From positions 17,448,667 through 17,512,666 of the forward strand of contig NC_079971.1 of NCBI RefSeq assembly GCF_029852145.1: a stretch of 64,000 nucleotides of DNA, written 5' to 3'. Numbering within the stretch: the first letter of the stretch is position 1; the number at the start of each line of letters is the position of its first letter. A model generated the notes under the pieces. The model searched no databases, was not told the origin of the DNA, and saw nothing but the letters and a program-made list of their open reading frames with translations. Positions 12,344-25,745 of this stretch are shown in pieces. This stretch comes from Microplitis mediator. Lineage: Eukaryota > Arthropoda > Insecta > Hymenoptera > Braconidae. Both the position numbers and the translations under genes were made by a program.

Positions 12344-13829
12344 ATGTCTATTCTGTTATGACTACAAAACTACTACTAATAACTTATTTCTTGTTAGCCA
12401 CTTGGAAAAAAATTTATTTATTAAAAGATTGGCTAAAATTTATTTTGTACAATAAAAAAGGCTGATGTAAAAAAACCCTACGTCCCATTTGGAATTGGCT
12501 GCATGTAAGCACAAAAAGTCAGAGCTACCAATGTAACTTTACGCGCCAAATTTAAAAATGGTTAATTTAACACTGTTTAAAATTGTCATTAGATTCATTT
12601 ACTTTTATATTGATCTATAAATTATACCTATCAACTATGCAATGGAAAAATATAAGTATTAAATGAAATTTAATATTTTTATTAAATCCAGTTTATTTTT
12701 GTGTTGATATTCCTACAGAGGAAATAGCTTGTATTAAAAAATGAATATCTTTTTTTGACAAACGATTTAATTACTGAATATCGATAGCCATAGTGTAGAT
12801 AATAAAATATTTAAATGTTATTGTCAAACTTAAAGCTATGTCCATATAATTTTTTATAAACTTTTTTATATGTTAAAATTATTTATTTTTATTATTATTT
12901 ATAGGAATATTGCAAGTAAAAAAATGTTTTATTCCTTTTATTAATATTTAACTTAATTATATGAATGTCTTTAAATAAAATTAAAACTTTTTGTATTAAC
13001 TTTAATAAGATATTACAATAAATAATTAATCAAAATTTTTAACAGCTGAGGTTTTTTAATTTTTTATACCAATGTTTTCGGTGGTGTATAAAATTTATCA
13101 CTTAAGCATAATTTATTTATGGTGTTTCATCTTTAAACATTATCATTCAATATTATTTATTGCCTAAAAAATATTCTAAAAGTTAATTATTACTCATCAT
13201 GAAACCAAAAAGTTAACATGAAAAAATTATTTCAAATACTTTTGCAACTGCTTGTACTTTCTTGTATTTATCCGCCGTGCATATCTATTCCACTTGTTAT
13301 CGCTGGGAAGTTACTTTACCAACAGTTGAATTTTCTATTAAGAGGGTTGATAGTGCGTCTGATGTTCGGAGCAGTTTTGGTAGATTTATGTTGTGACTTA
13401 TTTTTTAAATGACCAATAACAATCAGTACATGAATATATTCTAATCATAAGTTTAAACTGATTTGTTTCATTTCAGTTGAACTTTTATTATGCTTCGAGG
13501 CATTTTTATTAATAATTTAAACAGTAATATTATTTTTTTTCGGTTCTTGGATTTAACAATTTTTCATAACAACTTTTTTTTTGAAAAGTTTATTATAGTT
13601 CCATCCTTAAAATTTTTCGGTCATTCGTTGGCTTACTACAGGGTTTGATATCTACTTTAGGCTCAGTCTATGGCACTCCATAGATTGTTGTTAAAAATGA
13701 ATCGGACAAGATTTTCTAGGTTTTCGGGGTAAGTAACAAAGTATCACGATTAAAACAGAAGGCTTGTAAAACATCTGGTTGTAAAGACGAAAATATTGAA
13801 TATAATAGGTTGGCACGATTGATTACAGC

Positions 13830-15597
13830 TACCCTAATAGCCACTTTAGCTTGAAATTGACGGTAATTTGATGCTGAAATCACCTGAAATTTGCTGCCCG
13901 AATTTGCCGACAATTTGACAGCGAAAGTTGAAAATAAAATTTTGTGGTTAATTTTTCTTCAAATTTCCCTGATAGCCAAGTTGGCCGAAACTTGTCGACA
14001 ACCTACTGCCGCCAAGTTGGCCGCAAAAGTTGGCATTTCCATAAGTTGACGGCAACTTTCTGAGCAACTTGGAGCCAACTCGTAGTCAATAGTTATACAA
14101 GCTGAAAGTTGTCTACATCTTGTCGTCAAGTTGGTCGCAACTCAGGTACATCAACTTTCTGATCAGAAACTCTGGCTATCAGGGTTATGGTAACTTTTTA
14201 TGAAAAAAAAACTCGATAGCCAGAGTTTCTGATCAGAAAGTTGGTGTACCTGAGTTGCGACCAACTTGACGACAAGTTATCGACAACTTTCAGCGCGTGT
14301 AACTGTTGCTGACAAGTTGGCTACAAGTTGCTCAGAAACTTGTCGACAACCTACTGCCGCAGCCTGCCACCAAGTTTCTGAGCAACTTATAGCCAACTTG
14401 TCAGCAACAGTTACACGAGCTGAAAGTTGTCGACAAGTTTCTCGGAAAGTTGCCATCAACTCATAGAAATGCCAACTGTTGCGACCAACTTGGCGACAGG
14501 TTGCGGCAGTAGGTTGTCGACAAGTTGCGGACAACTTGGCTATCAGGGAGTCGGTAATGTTTATTCTTACCATTTCAGAAAGTAAGCAAATTTATACATA
14601 AGATTGTCTACAATTTGACGGTAAAAAAATACTGAACAATTTTTCAAGTCAAACTAACAATAAATTGACATAAAATTTGCCTGGAAATTGACGACAACTT
14701 TTTTCTAATCAACTTTTGAAGTGAATTTGCATTCTGATTCGGGCAGTAAATTTACATCAAATTCAATAGAAAGTTGCATACAAATTGTCGTAAAAAACGA
14801 AAAAGTCCGAAGTTGATGAAAATTTGTGAAAAAATTCTAGGAAACTTTTGTAAGTAAACTTTTGCTAAAGCAAAATGTACTATTAGGGTAGAAAAATAAC
14901 GCTACCTTTGATAGTCAGGCTTGCTGAGCAAATAATGGCTTTACAAACCTGACATCTTGGGTTACTCATTTCCAAACTAGTTACAGAAAAAATGACACAA
15001 GTAGCCAAGTTTTTTTCAGTGAAAGGTTCCTCCAATTTGACGACAAGTTGTTTGTATTTATATGATGTTCTAACATTTTACTACTATTCGAGTACAGCTT
15101 AAACCAATAGTAAGCATTAATTTACGCTCACTTTTGGAAGGCCATTTAAAAAAAAATAATCTCAAAGATGTGGAAAAGTATCCTAATATTACAGTCTGCT
15201 TCTCAAAAGTTTACAGAAGTTTCCGTGAATTTTTTGTCAAATATCCGTCAATTTCGGGCTTTTCCGTTTTTGACGATAATTTGTATACAAGTTGCTATAC
15301 GATTTGACGTAAATTTTCTACCCGAATTAGAATGCAAATTTACTTAAAAAGTTGTATACAAATTGTCGTCAAAAATGGAAACCCCGAAGTTGATGAACAC
15401 TTGACGGAAAATTCAAGCGTACATTTATTAGGATCTTTTTCTAGTAACAAAAGATACCTCTCAACTGAAAAAAATGTAATTGCAAATTTTTTGTTCCAAA
15501 TTTTGCTGTCAAATTGTCGGTAAATTAGGGCGGAAAATTTCGGCAATTTCGATTGTCAAATTACTGTCAATTTCATGCTAAAGTCACTATTAGGGTA
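13830..15597. mobile_element. duplicate of element A1 and its nested foldback (13967-14549)
   Basis: Same sequence as 6691-8458 with the AAGTTG foldback inside, shifted by 7139 bases. It is part of the probable assembly duplication. Confidence 0.75.
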
Positions 15598-17060
15598 AAA
15601 GTGTAAAAGTCGAACTAAATAGGTTTGTTGGTAAGGTAGTTTTTGCAAACCATAGAGAAGAGAAAGAATCGAATGTTTACATTAACCAAATTTACGTTGC
15701 ACAAGAACTAATATTAATATTTTATTTTTCTAAATATTATTTTATAACAGACAAGCAGCGTGAGCGAAATTGAAAAAAAATTTATTCATCAACTGTATTT
15801 ATACTTTCATTCAAGAAAGATTAAATCGTAAGAATTAATTGTGTTCTTGGATGACCTTACTACTCACACAAGTACAACTAAATAATATAAAATATAAAAA
15901 AAAAAAATAAATAAAATGAGTCTGAATTAATTTATTTCAATTTTTTTAATTGTTTATGAACGATAACTGTTCAACGAGTGAATAAACTTTCCGTAAGACA
16001 CAAAACCATGCAAAACTATTATTATTCTGACTAGTTATTTAGAGTTTGGAAAAACCAATCGTTATATTATTTATTTATCTTTTAGATGAACGTGTGGATG
16101 AGTTTTTATTATAATTTTATTTAATTCAGAAATTTAACTGGATAAAATTTCTGATCTTAATTCCAACCGATGCAAATTGAATCTAGATCGATCAATTCTT
16201 TTTAGAGAATATAAAATCATTGCACTACATAATGTTAGAGCATCAGAAATACGAAATTAAAAGAAAATTTTCATCACGAATTGATCAGGTTATATACGGA
16301 AAATAAGTTCTGAACTGTTTAATATAATTTTTTATTACTTCAAACCAACATGATCTTATCATATCTTTATTTATGCAACTAAATCTTAATTTACGTTTGT
16401 TTAGGTTTTAACTTATAGAGAATACTGCATAAGCACGATGTCTTTTCGATTTTATTCAAAATTTCTGATTTAACTATTGTGGATACAACGCTAATGATTT
16501 TATTTAATTTTATAAATAATTGAATTTATTCAAAATCCTTGATCCTGATTTGAGTAAATAAATTATCATATGTACAGTTATAAAAACCTATTCGATGGAG
16601 GATGGAAATTTCTGTAACTAAAATTCTGACTTAACTTCCGTGACATCAACAAAAAAGCCTAAAATAAATTTCATGCAGAGTTAAATTACCTACAACTTCA
16701 ATCCTATATATATCTGTCGTATTTTGAATCATTTAGCTGAAATTTTTGTTTAGTTTCATCGACACCAAGTAAAATATTTATCATTTTTTAAATTAAAATT
16801 AAAGTTGAACGATCAAAGTTACATCAGAAATATACTAAGTGAATTTTACGAAGAACTGAATCATCACCAACAAAGACATTTCTTATTATATTTTCTTTTA
16901 ACTTAAGATTTTGATTCATTATCTGTCAGACATGAAGAAAACGCTAAAATAAATTTCAGAGAAAATTAAATTCTTAAAAACTTCAATTGAATTTTCCTGA
17001 GTACTTGATTATTTCACTGAAATTATTATTTGCTGGTCTCTGTACAGTTTATGGTGGAAG

Positions 17061-17440
17061 CCGATTTTTTTTATCTTATTCAATTATGAAACTCTAGATG
17101 AACTTTCTTTAGATGAATAAATATTTAATCGTGCATCAACTAGAACTTCGATTCAATGTTATCTATATCGCAATTTATAGAAAGCCACAAGGACAAGATG
17201 TTTTTTTTATTTGTTCCAAAATCTGGGCTGAACTATCGATGATGATATTAAATACCAAATCATAAAAAAAAATAGAATTTTGATTAAACATAATTCTATT
17301 GCATGAAATCTTTGATCATTCAGTAAAAATTAAAAATGTGTTTTTCTGAAAGTCAATATGAATGAAAATTAACAAAAAATAATTATATTTATCGATGATA
17401 TTAAAATTGTTGCTGACCTGTTGGAGAAATAAATTAATAA
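17061..17440. other. AT-rich sequence, no gene seen
   Basis: Single-copy-looking AT-rich DNA at the exit of the duplicated block. No coding frame or clear repeat. Confidence 0.4.
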
Positions 17441-17859
17441 TGTGAACAACTTTTGGAGAGATATTAAATGAGGTCGTAGGAAATTTGATAAAAAATTATG
17501 TTCTTTAAAAATATGCCAACGTGTCAGTCAAAATTCTCGCTAAATCATGATACACACATCTACAATAAATCAGTACAATTTTGTGAAAAATTATTTTGTC
17601 CATAAGAAAGTTTTCGAATACGTTGCTCGTAAACTCAACAGTTCGGCTGTAATATTTAGTCTAATGAGGTAATAAAGAATTCAATGAAAAATTAGTTATT
17701 TAGAAATCTGCCAGCATGTCAATCACAATACTCGCTAAGCTATAAGAGATACGTCTCAAATGAATCAGTTCAATTTTGTCAGAAATTATTTGATCTAGAA
17801 AAAATTTTTCAATAACATTGCTCGTAAACTCAACAGATCGGATGTAATTTCTAGTATAA

Positions 17860-18870
17860 TAAGTAAAGTGGGCCAAAAGAAAGAACTAATTTTTTTTTTT
17901 CGTTAGCTAACGTAAAAATCTGGTTAAAAATGATGAAAAAAAATAACAGTAAAGTTTGAGTTCTTAATGTTTACATTAAGAAGCGCCTCTTCGTAATTTT
18001 TCATTTCCCATTTGAATAACAGGAAAAAAATATTTTAAGTATGGAATTTTATACCTTGGCCCTGGCTTATTGTACAGATAAATTCAGAATATAGTTTTGT
18101 AGGGAATTGAACGCTCTACAAAAAAAGTCTCTTATCATTTTTTGATAAATTCATCTGTTCAAAAGTTATTGGAGCTTGAAGTCAAATCAAAGTAAATTTC
18201 TAGATCTATTTACTTTTCTGGCAGAACTATCCAACTTATCACAAAACTTTATAAGATTTTTTTTGTAGATAATTTTATTTCCTACAAATTATTTTTAGTT
18301 AAGTTTTTTCAAACTCCACATTGTTTTCTAGTTATTTTCATATTAATGTCAAGTTCTTAAAAAAAGTAGTGTTTTGATCGATCTCAAGAACTCGATATTG
18401 AAATGGAAATAACTAGGAAACAATGTGGAATTTGAAAAAACTTGACTGGAAATCATTTATAGGGGATGAAATTGTCTACAAAAAAGATCCTCTGAAGTTT
18501 TGTGATAAGTCTAATAGTTTCGCCGGACATGTAAAAAGGTCTAGAAATTTACGATAATTTGACCTAGAGCTCCAATAACTTTTGAACAGATGGATTTATC
18601 AAAAAATGATAAGAGACTCATTTTGTAGAGCGTTCAATTTCCTACAAAACTATATTCTAAATATATCTGTACATATATAAGCCAGGGCCGAGGTATACAG
18701 TTCCAAACTTAAAATTTTTTTTCCTAAGTCATTTAAATGATATAAAAATCATGAAGAGGCATCTCTTTTTATTAATATTAGGAGCTCAAACTTCACCATA
18801 ATTTTTTATCATCATTTTTAACAATTTTTTTCACAGTAATTAAAGAAAAAAAAATCGGTCTATCGGATAA
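17860..18870. mobile_element. ~1-kb palindromic element inserted in the tandem array
   Basis: The left arm has gttttgtagggaattgaacg near 18093 and ggttaaaaatgatg near 17920. The right arm has the complements near 18630 and 18805. The arms meet near 18360. It is related to the palindromes at about 28845-29430 and 30623-31620, which share gaacgctctacaaaaaa and the aaaatgataagagac complement. Confidence 0.72.
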
Positions 18871-19335
18871 CCCTGCGGGCCAGCCCTAAAACTTCCCGCT
18901 GTTTTCAAGCTCCTTGAACTCGAAAACATTATTGTGAATATATTTTCGAACTCTTAGAGCTCGAAAATACTTTTGTATGCCATTGTTTTCTAAAAAAACA
19001 TTTTTTAGCATTTCTTTCTCCCACGATATCTCGCGAACGAATTAATTGATTTTGATGGTTGAGGCGGCAATCGACGCGTTTTATTAAGTTCTAGAGCTGA
19101 TTAGATTTTGAAATCGAATGATTCAATTTTTATGTAGATATCCGAATAAAAACGTTTTTCACTATTTTTTTAATCAACGATATCTCGTAAACGAATGGAC
19201 CGATTAAGACGATTGAGGCAGCAATCGACGTGTTTTATCAAGTTCTAAAGCTGATCAAATTTTGAAATTGATTTATCTAGCCGTTTTTGAGAAATTTAAA
19301 AAAAAACAAAAAAAAATTTTTTTTCAATTCTTTCT
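18870..19335 (+). repeat. dispersed repeat (CCCTGCGGGCC family), copy 1
   Basis: Begins with ccctgcgggccagccctaaa, then a crown of gagctc/aactcgaaaac words. Two internal diverged half-units follow, each with acgatatctcg and ggcaatcgacg-gttttat. Other copies lie at 25495-25745, 46510-46960 and 50165-50480. Confidence 0.75.
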
Positions 19336-20069
19336 CCAGTCGCACATATTAAATTCTCATCTTTACATAGAAAAGCATCTTTACGTAGAAAAGAATATAT
19401 TAGTTGCTCGTTTTTCAATTAAAGTTCTCGCTAAACTATGATAGATACCGCTACAATAAATCAGTTCTATTTTTTTAGAAAGTTCATTGTCTATATAAAA
19501 GTTTCTGATATCATTGCTTGTAAACTCAATAGTTTAGCTGTACTTTTTAGTCTTATGAGGTAATGAAAAATTCAGTTATTTAAAAAAATTTGCCAGCTTG
19601 TCAATCAAACTTCTCGCTAGACTATGAGAGGTACGTCTACATTAAATTAGTACAATTTTTGTCAGAATTTATTTCGTCTGTATAAAAATTTCCGATAATA
19701 TTGCGCGTGAACCCGATAATGTGCCTGTAATTTTCAGTTGAATGAGGTAATACGAAAATTCGAGGAAACATTCAGTTATTTGAAAATCCGCCAGCTTGAC
19801 AATCAGAATAGTCGCTAAATTATGATCGATACTTCTAAAATAAATTCGTACAATTTTGTCAGAAATTATGTTGTCTATTCAAAAGTTTTCAATAACATTG
19901 CTCGGAAACTTAATAGTTTAGCTGTAAGTTCTAGTTTAATGAGGCAATGACACATTCTGTTATTCAGAAATTTGCCAGCTTGTCGATCAAAACTCTCGCT
20001 AATCTATGAAACATTCGTCTGCAATAAATTAGTACGATTTTGTCAGAAATTACTTAATTACTTTATTCG

Positions 20070-21680
20070 AGCTCAAAAAGATTGAAATTATTAACATTTT
20101 CTGTGGAAAGTTTTGATTCGTAAGTTCAACCAGTTTAAAATTTTTTTCCCAACCTTAAAAGAAATTCCGATAAATGTACTGCAGATAAACTGAAATCGTC
20201 GCAAAATAATTGAACTACAATTTAAATTCTCTACAATTTCAATTCTGATTAATCTTATCAAATTTTAATTAGTTCAACGAACAAAAAACCATGGATTCAA
20301 TGTTTTATTTTAATCTTTTAATTTAAAAAATTTTCAAATCTGTTCTTTATGAAGATATTTCTCTTGTCAAATAATTTTATTAATTTCTCGATGTCTAATG
20401 AATCGAAATGAATTATTTCACATTCATCAAGTCTTTAAAGATTTTGTTTCACAAGGCTTAACGAACAATAAGGTGTGTCACAGTAAGGTACAATTGATAG
20501 TTAATAATATTTTGTACACTCTACTTTTCTGTGACCGTCACACAAGCGTTATGTATAATATAAAAACCTGTATATATAAAAACCTGGGTGTAACGTCACA
20601 GAAAGGTATCAAAGTCACACAAGCGTAATAAAATATAACTGAAAATCTCTTTCACATTTTTTTCGAAGGTTCAACAAATTTACCGTCTGATCTAACTGAA
20701 AATTTATTTGACTCTATTTTAATCACTTCTTCTGATTTCCGTCTGAATATATTGAGTTCATCAAGCATAAGCATAAACAAAAATTGGAAAATCATTTGTT
20801 TACACATCGATTATGTTCTCTAGTTTTATTATGAAGTATAAATTGATACTTTTCTCCAGCTCATGCACAGAAAAAAAAATTCTCGACTGAAGGTAAATAT
20901 TCTTCATTCGAGAAAATTTTTTTGAAAACCTAAACTTTCTCAAATAAAATAGAAATCTTCTCCGACCACGACGAATTTTTTTTAACCAAGACAAATTCTC
21001 GTGGCTCAAGAAAATCTTGACTTGGTTCCTGAAAACGTTTGTCTTCCGAAATGTTTTCTTGACTCAAGATAATTTTTCTTATGTGTTGAGATCAAAATTA
21101 TCAATGCTTTCTCTGGAAAGTTTGGATACTGATTCGCAAGTTCAAAGGGCTTTTAGTTTTTTTTTCTACCTCTATCGCAAACTGCGAAAAATGTACTGCA
21201 GATAAACTGAAATCGTCGCAGATCAATTGAACAATTATTAAAATTTTGTACAATCTCGATTCTTATTAATCTTATCAAATTTCAAACAGTTGACCAAGAA
21301 TATTATCAATCTCCTATCATCAATCTTTACACATCATAAATGCAATATTTTATTTAGATCTTTAAGCCTTAAAAATCCTTGGAGCTGTTCTTCAAAAAGT
21401 TGTTTCTCTTTTGGAAAAAATTTGTTAATTTATCGTAGTCTAATGAATCAAAATAAGGTATTTCACATTCATAAGTTCATTAGAAATTTTGCTTCACAAG
21501 GTTTGACTATCAGTAACGTGTGTCACAGCAAGGTATAAATGATAGTAAATAATATTTTGTGCACTATACCCTTATGTGACCGTCACACAAGCGTAATGTA
21601 TAATATAAAAACCTTTGTGTAACGTCACAGAAAGGTATTAAAGTCACACAAGCGTAATAAAATATAACTGAAAATGTCAC
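20070..21680. repeat. diverged ~1.03-kb direct duplication
   Basis: Two copies lie at about 20070-20650 and 21085-21680. They share aatgtactgcagataaactg (20175 and 21190), gtgtgtcaca followed by aaggta (20471 and 21519), and a tgtgaccgtcacacaagcg segment followed by a cacagaaaggtat segment. The sequences differ at many sites, so this is an old genuine duplication. The short frames here are not shared as conserved proteins. Confidence 0.75.
20868..21090. repeat. iterated AAGAAAATTTTCTTG-like words
   Basis: About 220 bp made of words such as gagaaaattttttt, ctcaagaaaatcttgactt and cttgactcaagataattt. It resembles the blocks at 38905-39450 and 59390-59580, which carry cttggcccaagcagc and cttggcttaagcaac. 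No coding role is apparent. Confidence 0.55.
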
Positions 21681-21689
21681 ACAAACGTC

Positions 21690-22062
21690 TATACAACATA
21701 CATATATATTTATATATATATATATATACATATATAAATTTTTTAACGGATGGTATTTTCGAACCCTACTCAACTAATTATGATAGGTTGTGACAAAATT
21801 CCTTGAAAAATCGACCATAAGGACAAATACAATAGTTAGATTTTAGAAAAATCTACCTAAAAAAGATTTAAATAATTCAACTATCGACTGTTTAATGGAC
21901 ATAAAATTTTAAAATTAATTAAATTTATTGATTTTTATTTTTGAATTAATGGCGAAACCTTCGAACTTTTTCTTGAGTAACGACGATTTAATTTGAATTG
22001 CTATTTGACAAAATAAAAATTTAAAAACATTAAATTCAAAATTATCACATTATGTAATATAT
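21690..22062. other. TA microsatellite and AT-rich spacer
   Basis: Holds a (TA)n-rich stretch at about 21700-21735 and nothing else recognised. Confidence 0.5.
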
Positions 22063-23931
22063 GGGTCATTCCACCAAATAAAATTATTTTTACGGGGCGA
22101 CCCTCGTCGATTTGGTTCAAACTTTGTAGAGTCGTTCTATATATTAAAAAAAAAATTCTCTGAAAATTTGAGCCTTTTATATGCAGCTGTTTCAAAGTTA
22201 TGATTTTTTGAATTTTTTAAAAATTTTTGTTTTCAACTTTTTCATTAATTTTTTTAAAGGAAAAAATTTTTTTTTAAAAATGAGCACATAACAGTTTTTC
22301 GTAGGAAAAATTCTCAGCTTTCCAATAAAAATATCTATTTTTCATTTTATGTTACAAAAGACCTTTTAAAATTCGATTAAAGACGAAAAAACGATTTTTA
22401 TGACTGTGCGACGCTTGATACATCTAATTTGATATTTTTTTCTGAAAGCTGAGACTTTTTCTCACAAAATATGTGATTTTCACGATGTGCATATTTTTTG
22501 TTTGAACAAAATTAAATAAAATATAAACTCTCTATGATTAAAAAACGTTAATTCTTATTTTTTTTGAGGATGTTGATACATTTTTACCATATATATCCTA
22601 AGCTATCAACAATAAGTGAGATAGGGTGCACTGCTTGTGTTTCTTTCACCGTTTATGACTCAAAGTATTGTACGTTCAAAACATTTATTTTCTAAAAAAA
22701 GTCATCATTCCCTGATTAAATCAAACGATTCGAAACGGTTTGTAATGTTAAATGCCCATAAAAAGGGTGATTCAAAAGCATTCAAAGTATTCAAAAGCCT
22801 TAAAAAGTATTTAAAATTTTTTTTCCAATCGTTTTAAGTCGTTTCTTTTAATAAGGGATGGTTATAACAGTGAAATCAACGCTGGTAAAATTTTGAATAG
22901 CCCGGATGTATTAACTTGCGGTGTGAGGATATGTTTTCGGGTATGTATCTGCAGTAAAGCTCTGAAAACAAAAATTATAAAACTATTTTTCATGATACCA
23001 GCATCAATGGTTCAAGTCTAGGAATTAGTAATTTGAACTTTGATTCTTGTGTTTTGTTCAATAGTGATTTCAGACTATTGATGTCATCTGCGTTAATGAC
23101 AGTTCTGACTTTGTAATCAAGTTTTATAAAAATTTGTGTGCATAATAAATAGTATTTATGGTTTCTGTTTAACTATAAATTGCAAAGCATAAGTTAGGCG
23201 TACACTAATGGTTGATCGCACCATTGGGTTTAATATAACTTGATTCTAACTGGCTGCTGACACTGATAATAATTTTCAATGCAGGTAATCATGAAAAAAA
23301 TAGTGTGTAAAACTAGATGAAACACGACTTCAGATTGCAGTTATTGTCAGCTTTTGCGTACGGCTCGGGCAGCCTACTTTACTTTCTTCTGACATCGTTT
23401 TGTTTCATCTCTTGCCACACAATCAACTATTACAGTTTGTTAAAACTATAAAATCAATGACTTGTATTTAAATAATTATTGATTTTGTTCAAACAAAAAA
23501 TATGCACATCGTGAAAATCACATATTTTGTGAGAAAAAGTCTCAGCTTTCAGAAAAAAATATCAAATTAGATGTATCAAGCGCCGCACAGTCATAAAAAT
23601 CGTTTTTTCGTCTTTAATCGAATTTTAAAAGGTCTTTTGTAACATAAAATGAAAAATAGATATTTTTATTGGAAAGCTGAGAATTTTTCCTACGAAAAAC
23701 TGTTATGTGCTCATTTTAAAAAAAAAATTTTCTCCTTTAAAAAAATTAATGAAAAAGTTGAAAACAAAAATTTTTAAAAAATTCAAAAAATCATAACTTT
23801 GAAACAGCTGCATATAAAAGGCTCAAATTTTCAGAGAATTTTTTTTTTAATATATAGAACGACTCTACAAAGTTTGAACCAAATCGACGAGGGTCGCCCC
23901 GTAAAAATAATTTTATTTGGTGGAATGACCC
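22063..23931. mobile_element. 1.87-kb TA-flanked element with ~455-bp inverted arms
   Basis: Ends are gggtcattccaccaaataaa and the inverted complement ending at 23931, flanked by TATAT/ATATA. The arms run about 22063-22518 and 23475-23931. The same 46-residue frame appears on opposite strands in each arm (22001-22195 minus and 23799-24056 plus), which confirms the inversion and shows these frames are not genes. The ~950-bp centre is not palindromic and has no recognisable protein. Confidence 0.85.
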
Positions 23932-24479
23932 ATATATATAAATATGTAAGAGAAAGGGGTGGCGGGGGTAGGCAAAACGAGGTACTTCTAAAATTTTATA
24001 AAAAAAAATTTTTTTTTTTTAAATCTATTATAACCATCCCAAAATTACTTTTGTAAATATAATTGAGCATTATTTCGAATTTTTTTCGTTAAACGCTTTC
24101 AAGAATCTAGTGCCGGTCGAAAAATGTTAAAGACTTTTGTATTATGATAAAATCTATTAAAAACTTTTTTATCTTCCTTTGCATCCAATAATTGTGTAAA
24201 ATATAATTTTTCTTAATGTAAATAACTTACAAAAAATTTTAATAAAATCAAACTTATTCAACATTCAAAATTTTTTTTTTTTTTACATTTTTCTAGGGGT
24301 ACCCTGCATATATTTAGGTAATCAATTATATTTTTTATAATATAATTTTCATATTTGTTTATCACCATATTGTGCCCGCAAAAATGGAATTTTTTTTTTT
24401 TTGTATGGCCATTGAAAATTTTATTTATTTACTTTGAATTTCTAACAATTTTTATAATAATTTGTAATAAACGTTATAA

Positions 24480-25470
24480 AATTGTGTGACATTTTATCAA
24501 ATTTTACAAAATGCTACTCTACACTAGATGCAATAGTGGCATCAAGTTCTCTAAAGTTTTATGAAATATTATATAATTTTATAAAATTTCATACAATTAT
24601 ATAAAATTTTATCTAATTATTACTCCCCTTTTGAGATCTTACTTTATAAAATTGTATAAATTTGTATAAGATTTTATAAGATCGCATATAATTTTATGAA
24701 ATCGTATGCAACTTTATAAAATTTTATAAAATTTCATCTAAATATTACTTCTCTTCTAAGGACTTACTTCATAAAATTATATAAAATTGTATAAGATTGT
24801 ATAAAATTTTATATAATTTTATGAAATCGTATAAAACTTTATAAAATTTTATACAATTATATCAAATTCCATTTAATTATTATTTCCCTCACTAAGATCT
24901 TACTTTATAAAATTTTATAAGATTGTATAAAAATTTATATAATTTTATGAAATCGTATAAAAGTTTATACAATTTCATAAAATCTTATAAAATTTCGTAC
25001 AATTATATAAAATTTCATCTAATTATGACTTCCCTTTTAAGATCTTACCATATAAAATTTTATAAAATTTTATAAAATTCTATGAAATTTGATAAAATTA
25101 TATAAAATTATATGAAATTCTATAAAATTTCGCTGTACAGTCTTATAAAATTATATAAAATTTTATATAATTTTATACAATTGTGTAAAACTTTATAAAA
25201 TATTGTTATATTTTATACAATTTTATAAAATGTCATACAATTTTATAAAATTACATTTATTTATTACGTTCCTCACTCAGATCTTACTTTATAAAATTTT
25301 AGAAGATTTTATAAAGTTTTTGAAGATTTTATAAAATTGTATAAAATATTATAAAATTTTATAGAATTACATGAATTTTTATAAAATTTTGCTGTAAAAT
25401 CTTATAAAATCTTACAAAATTTTATAAAATTGTATAAAATTTTATATTATTTTATAAAATTTTATAACAA
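24480..25470. repeat. ~1 kb of iterated TTTTATAAAATTTTATA words
   Basis: Almost every 10-15 bases is a variant of ttataaaatt, with degenerate longer periods marked by attattac-ccctttaagatcttac at about 24620, 24745, 24885 and 25030. The right end passes into acaacattttttcccgggaa at 25467-25486, resembling the ends of other iterated elements in this window. No genes. Confidence 0.8.
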
Positions 25471-25494
25471 CATTTTTTCCCGGGAACAATTCCG

Positions 25495-25745
25495 TAATCT
25501 AATCAACTTTCGAATTTATTAAAACCCGTCGATTGCCACCTCAACCATCAAAATCAACTAATTCTTTCACGAGATATCGTGGGAAAAAGAAATGATAAAA
25601 AACGGTTTTTTTCGAAAACCATGGCATACATAAGTATTTTAGAGCTCAAAAATGTATTCACAACAATGTTTTCGAGCTCAAGGAGCTCGAAGACAGCGGG
25701 AAGTTTTAGGCCTGGCCCGCAGGGTCAAACGAGAGACAGATTTTT
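25495..25745 (-). repeat. dispersed repeat (CCCTGCGGGCC family), inverted copy
   Basis: Complement of the 18870-19335 repeat. It contains gatatcgtgggaaaaagaaa and ends with ggcccgcagggtcaaacgag. The 25579-25779 frame runs through it and is not a gene. Confidence 0.75.

Larger units (their letters stand above)
10022..17060. repeat. 7039-bp copy of 2883-9921, probably an unmerged contig overlap
   Basis: Position x in the left copy equals x+7139 here with no net indel. The offset holds through poly-A runs and TA microsatellites (for example 5175 and 12314), and I saw no substitution in the lines compared. The block starts exactly at the gap edge, and its partner ends exactly at the other edge. 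This is the signature of two contigs that overlap by 7039 bp and were scaffolded instead of joined. All features in 10022-17060 duplicate those in 2883-9921. Confidence 0.92.
17440..20100. repeat. degenerate ~185-200-bp tandem repeat, split by insertions
   Basis: The motif ctcgctaa-c-tatga recurs at 17536, 17731, 19427, 19613, 19811 and 19995. It sits in a larger unit with gccagc-tgtcaatca before it and acaattttgtcagaaatta, then ttgctcgtaaactcaa, after it. Spacings are 195, 186, 198 and 184 bp. The array is interrupted between about 17860 and 19400 by a palindromic element and a dispersed repeat. Confidence 0.8.

Noticed and set aside
10022..17060. Real tandem segmental duplication carrying a second gene copy
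   Set aside because: Both copies abut an N gap and are the same through microsatellites; an unmerged contig overlap explains it better.
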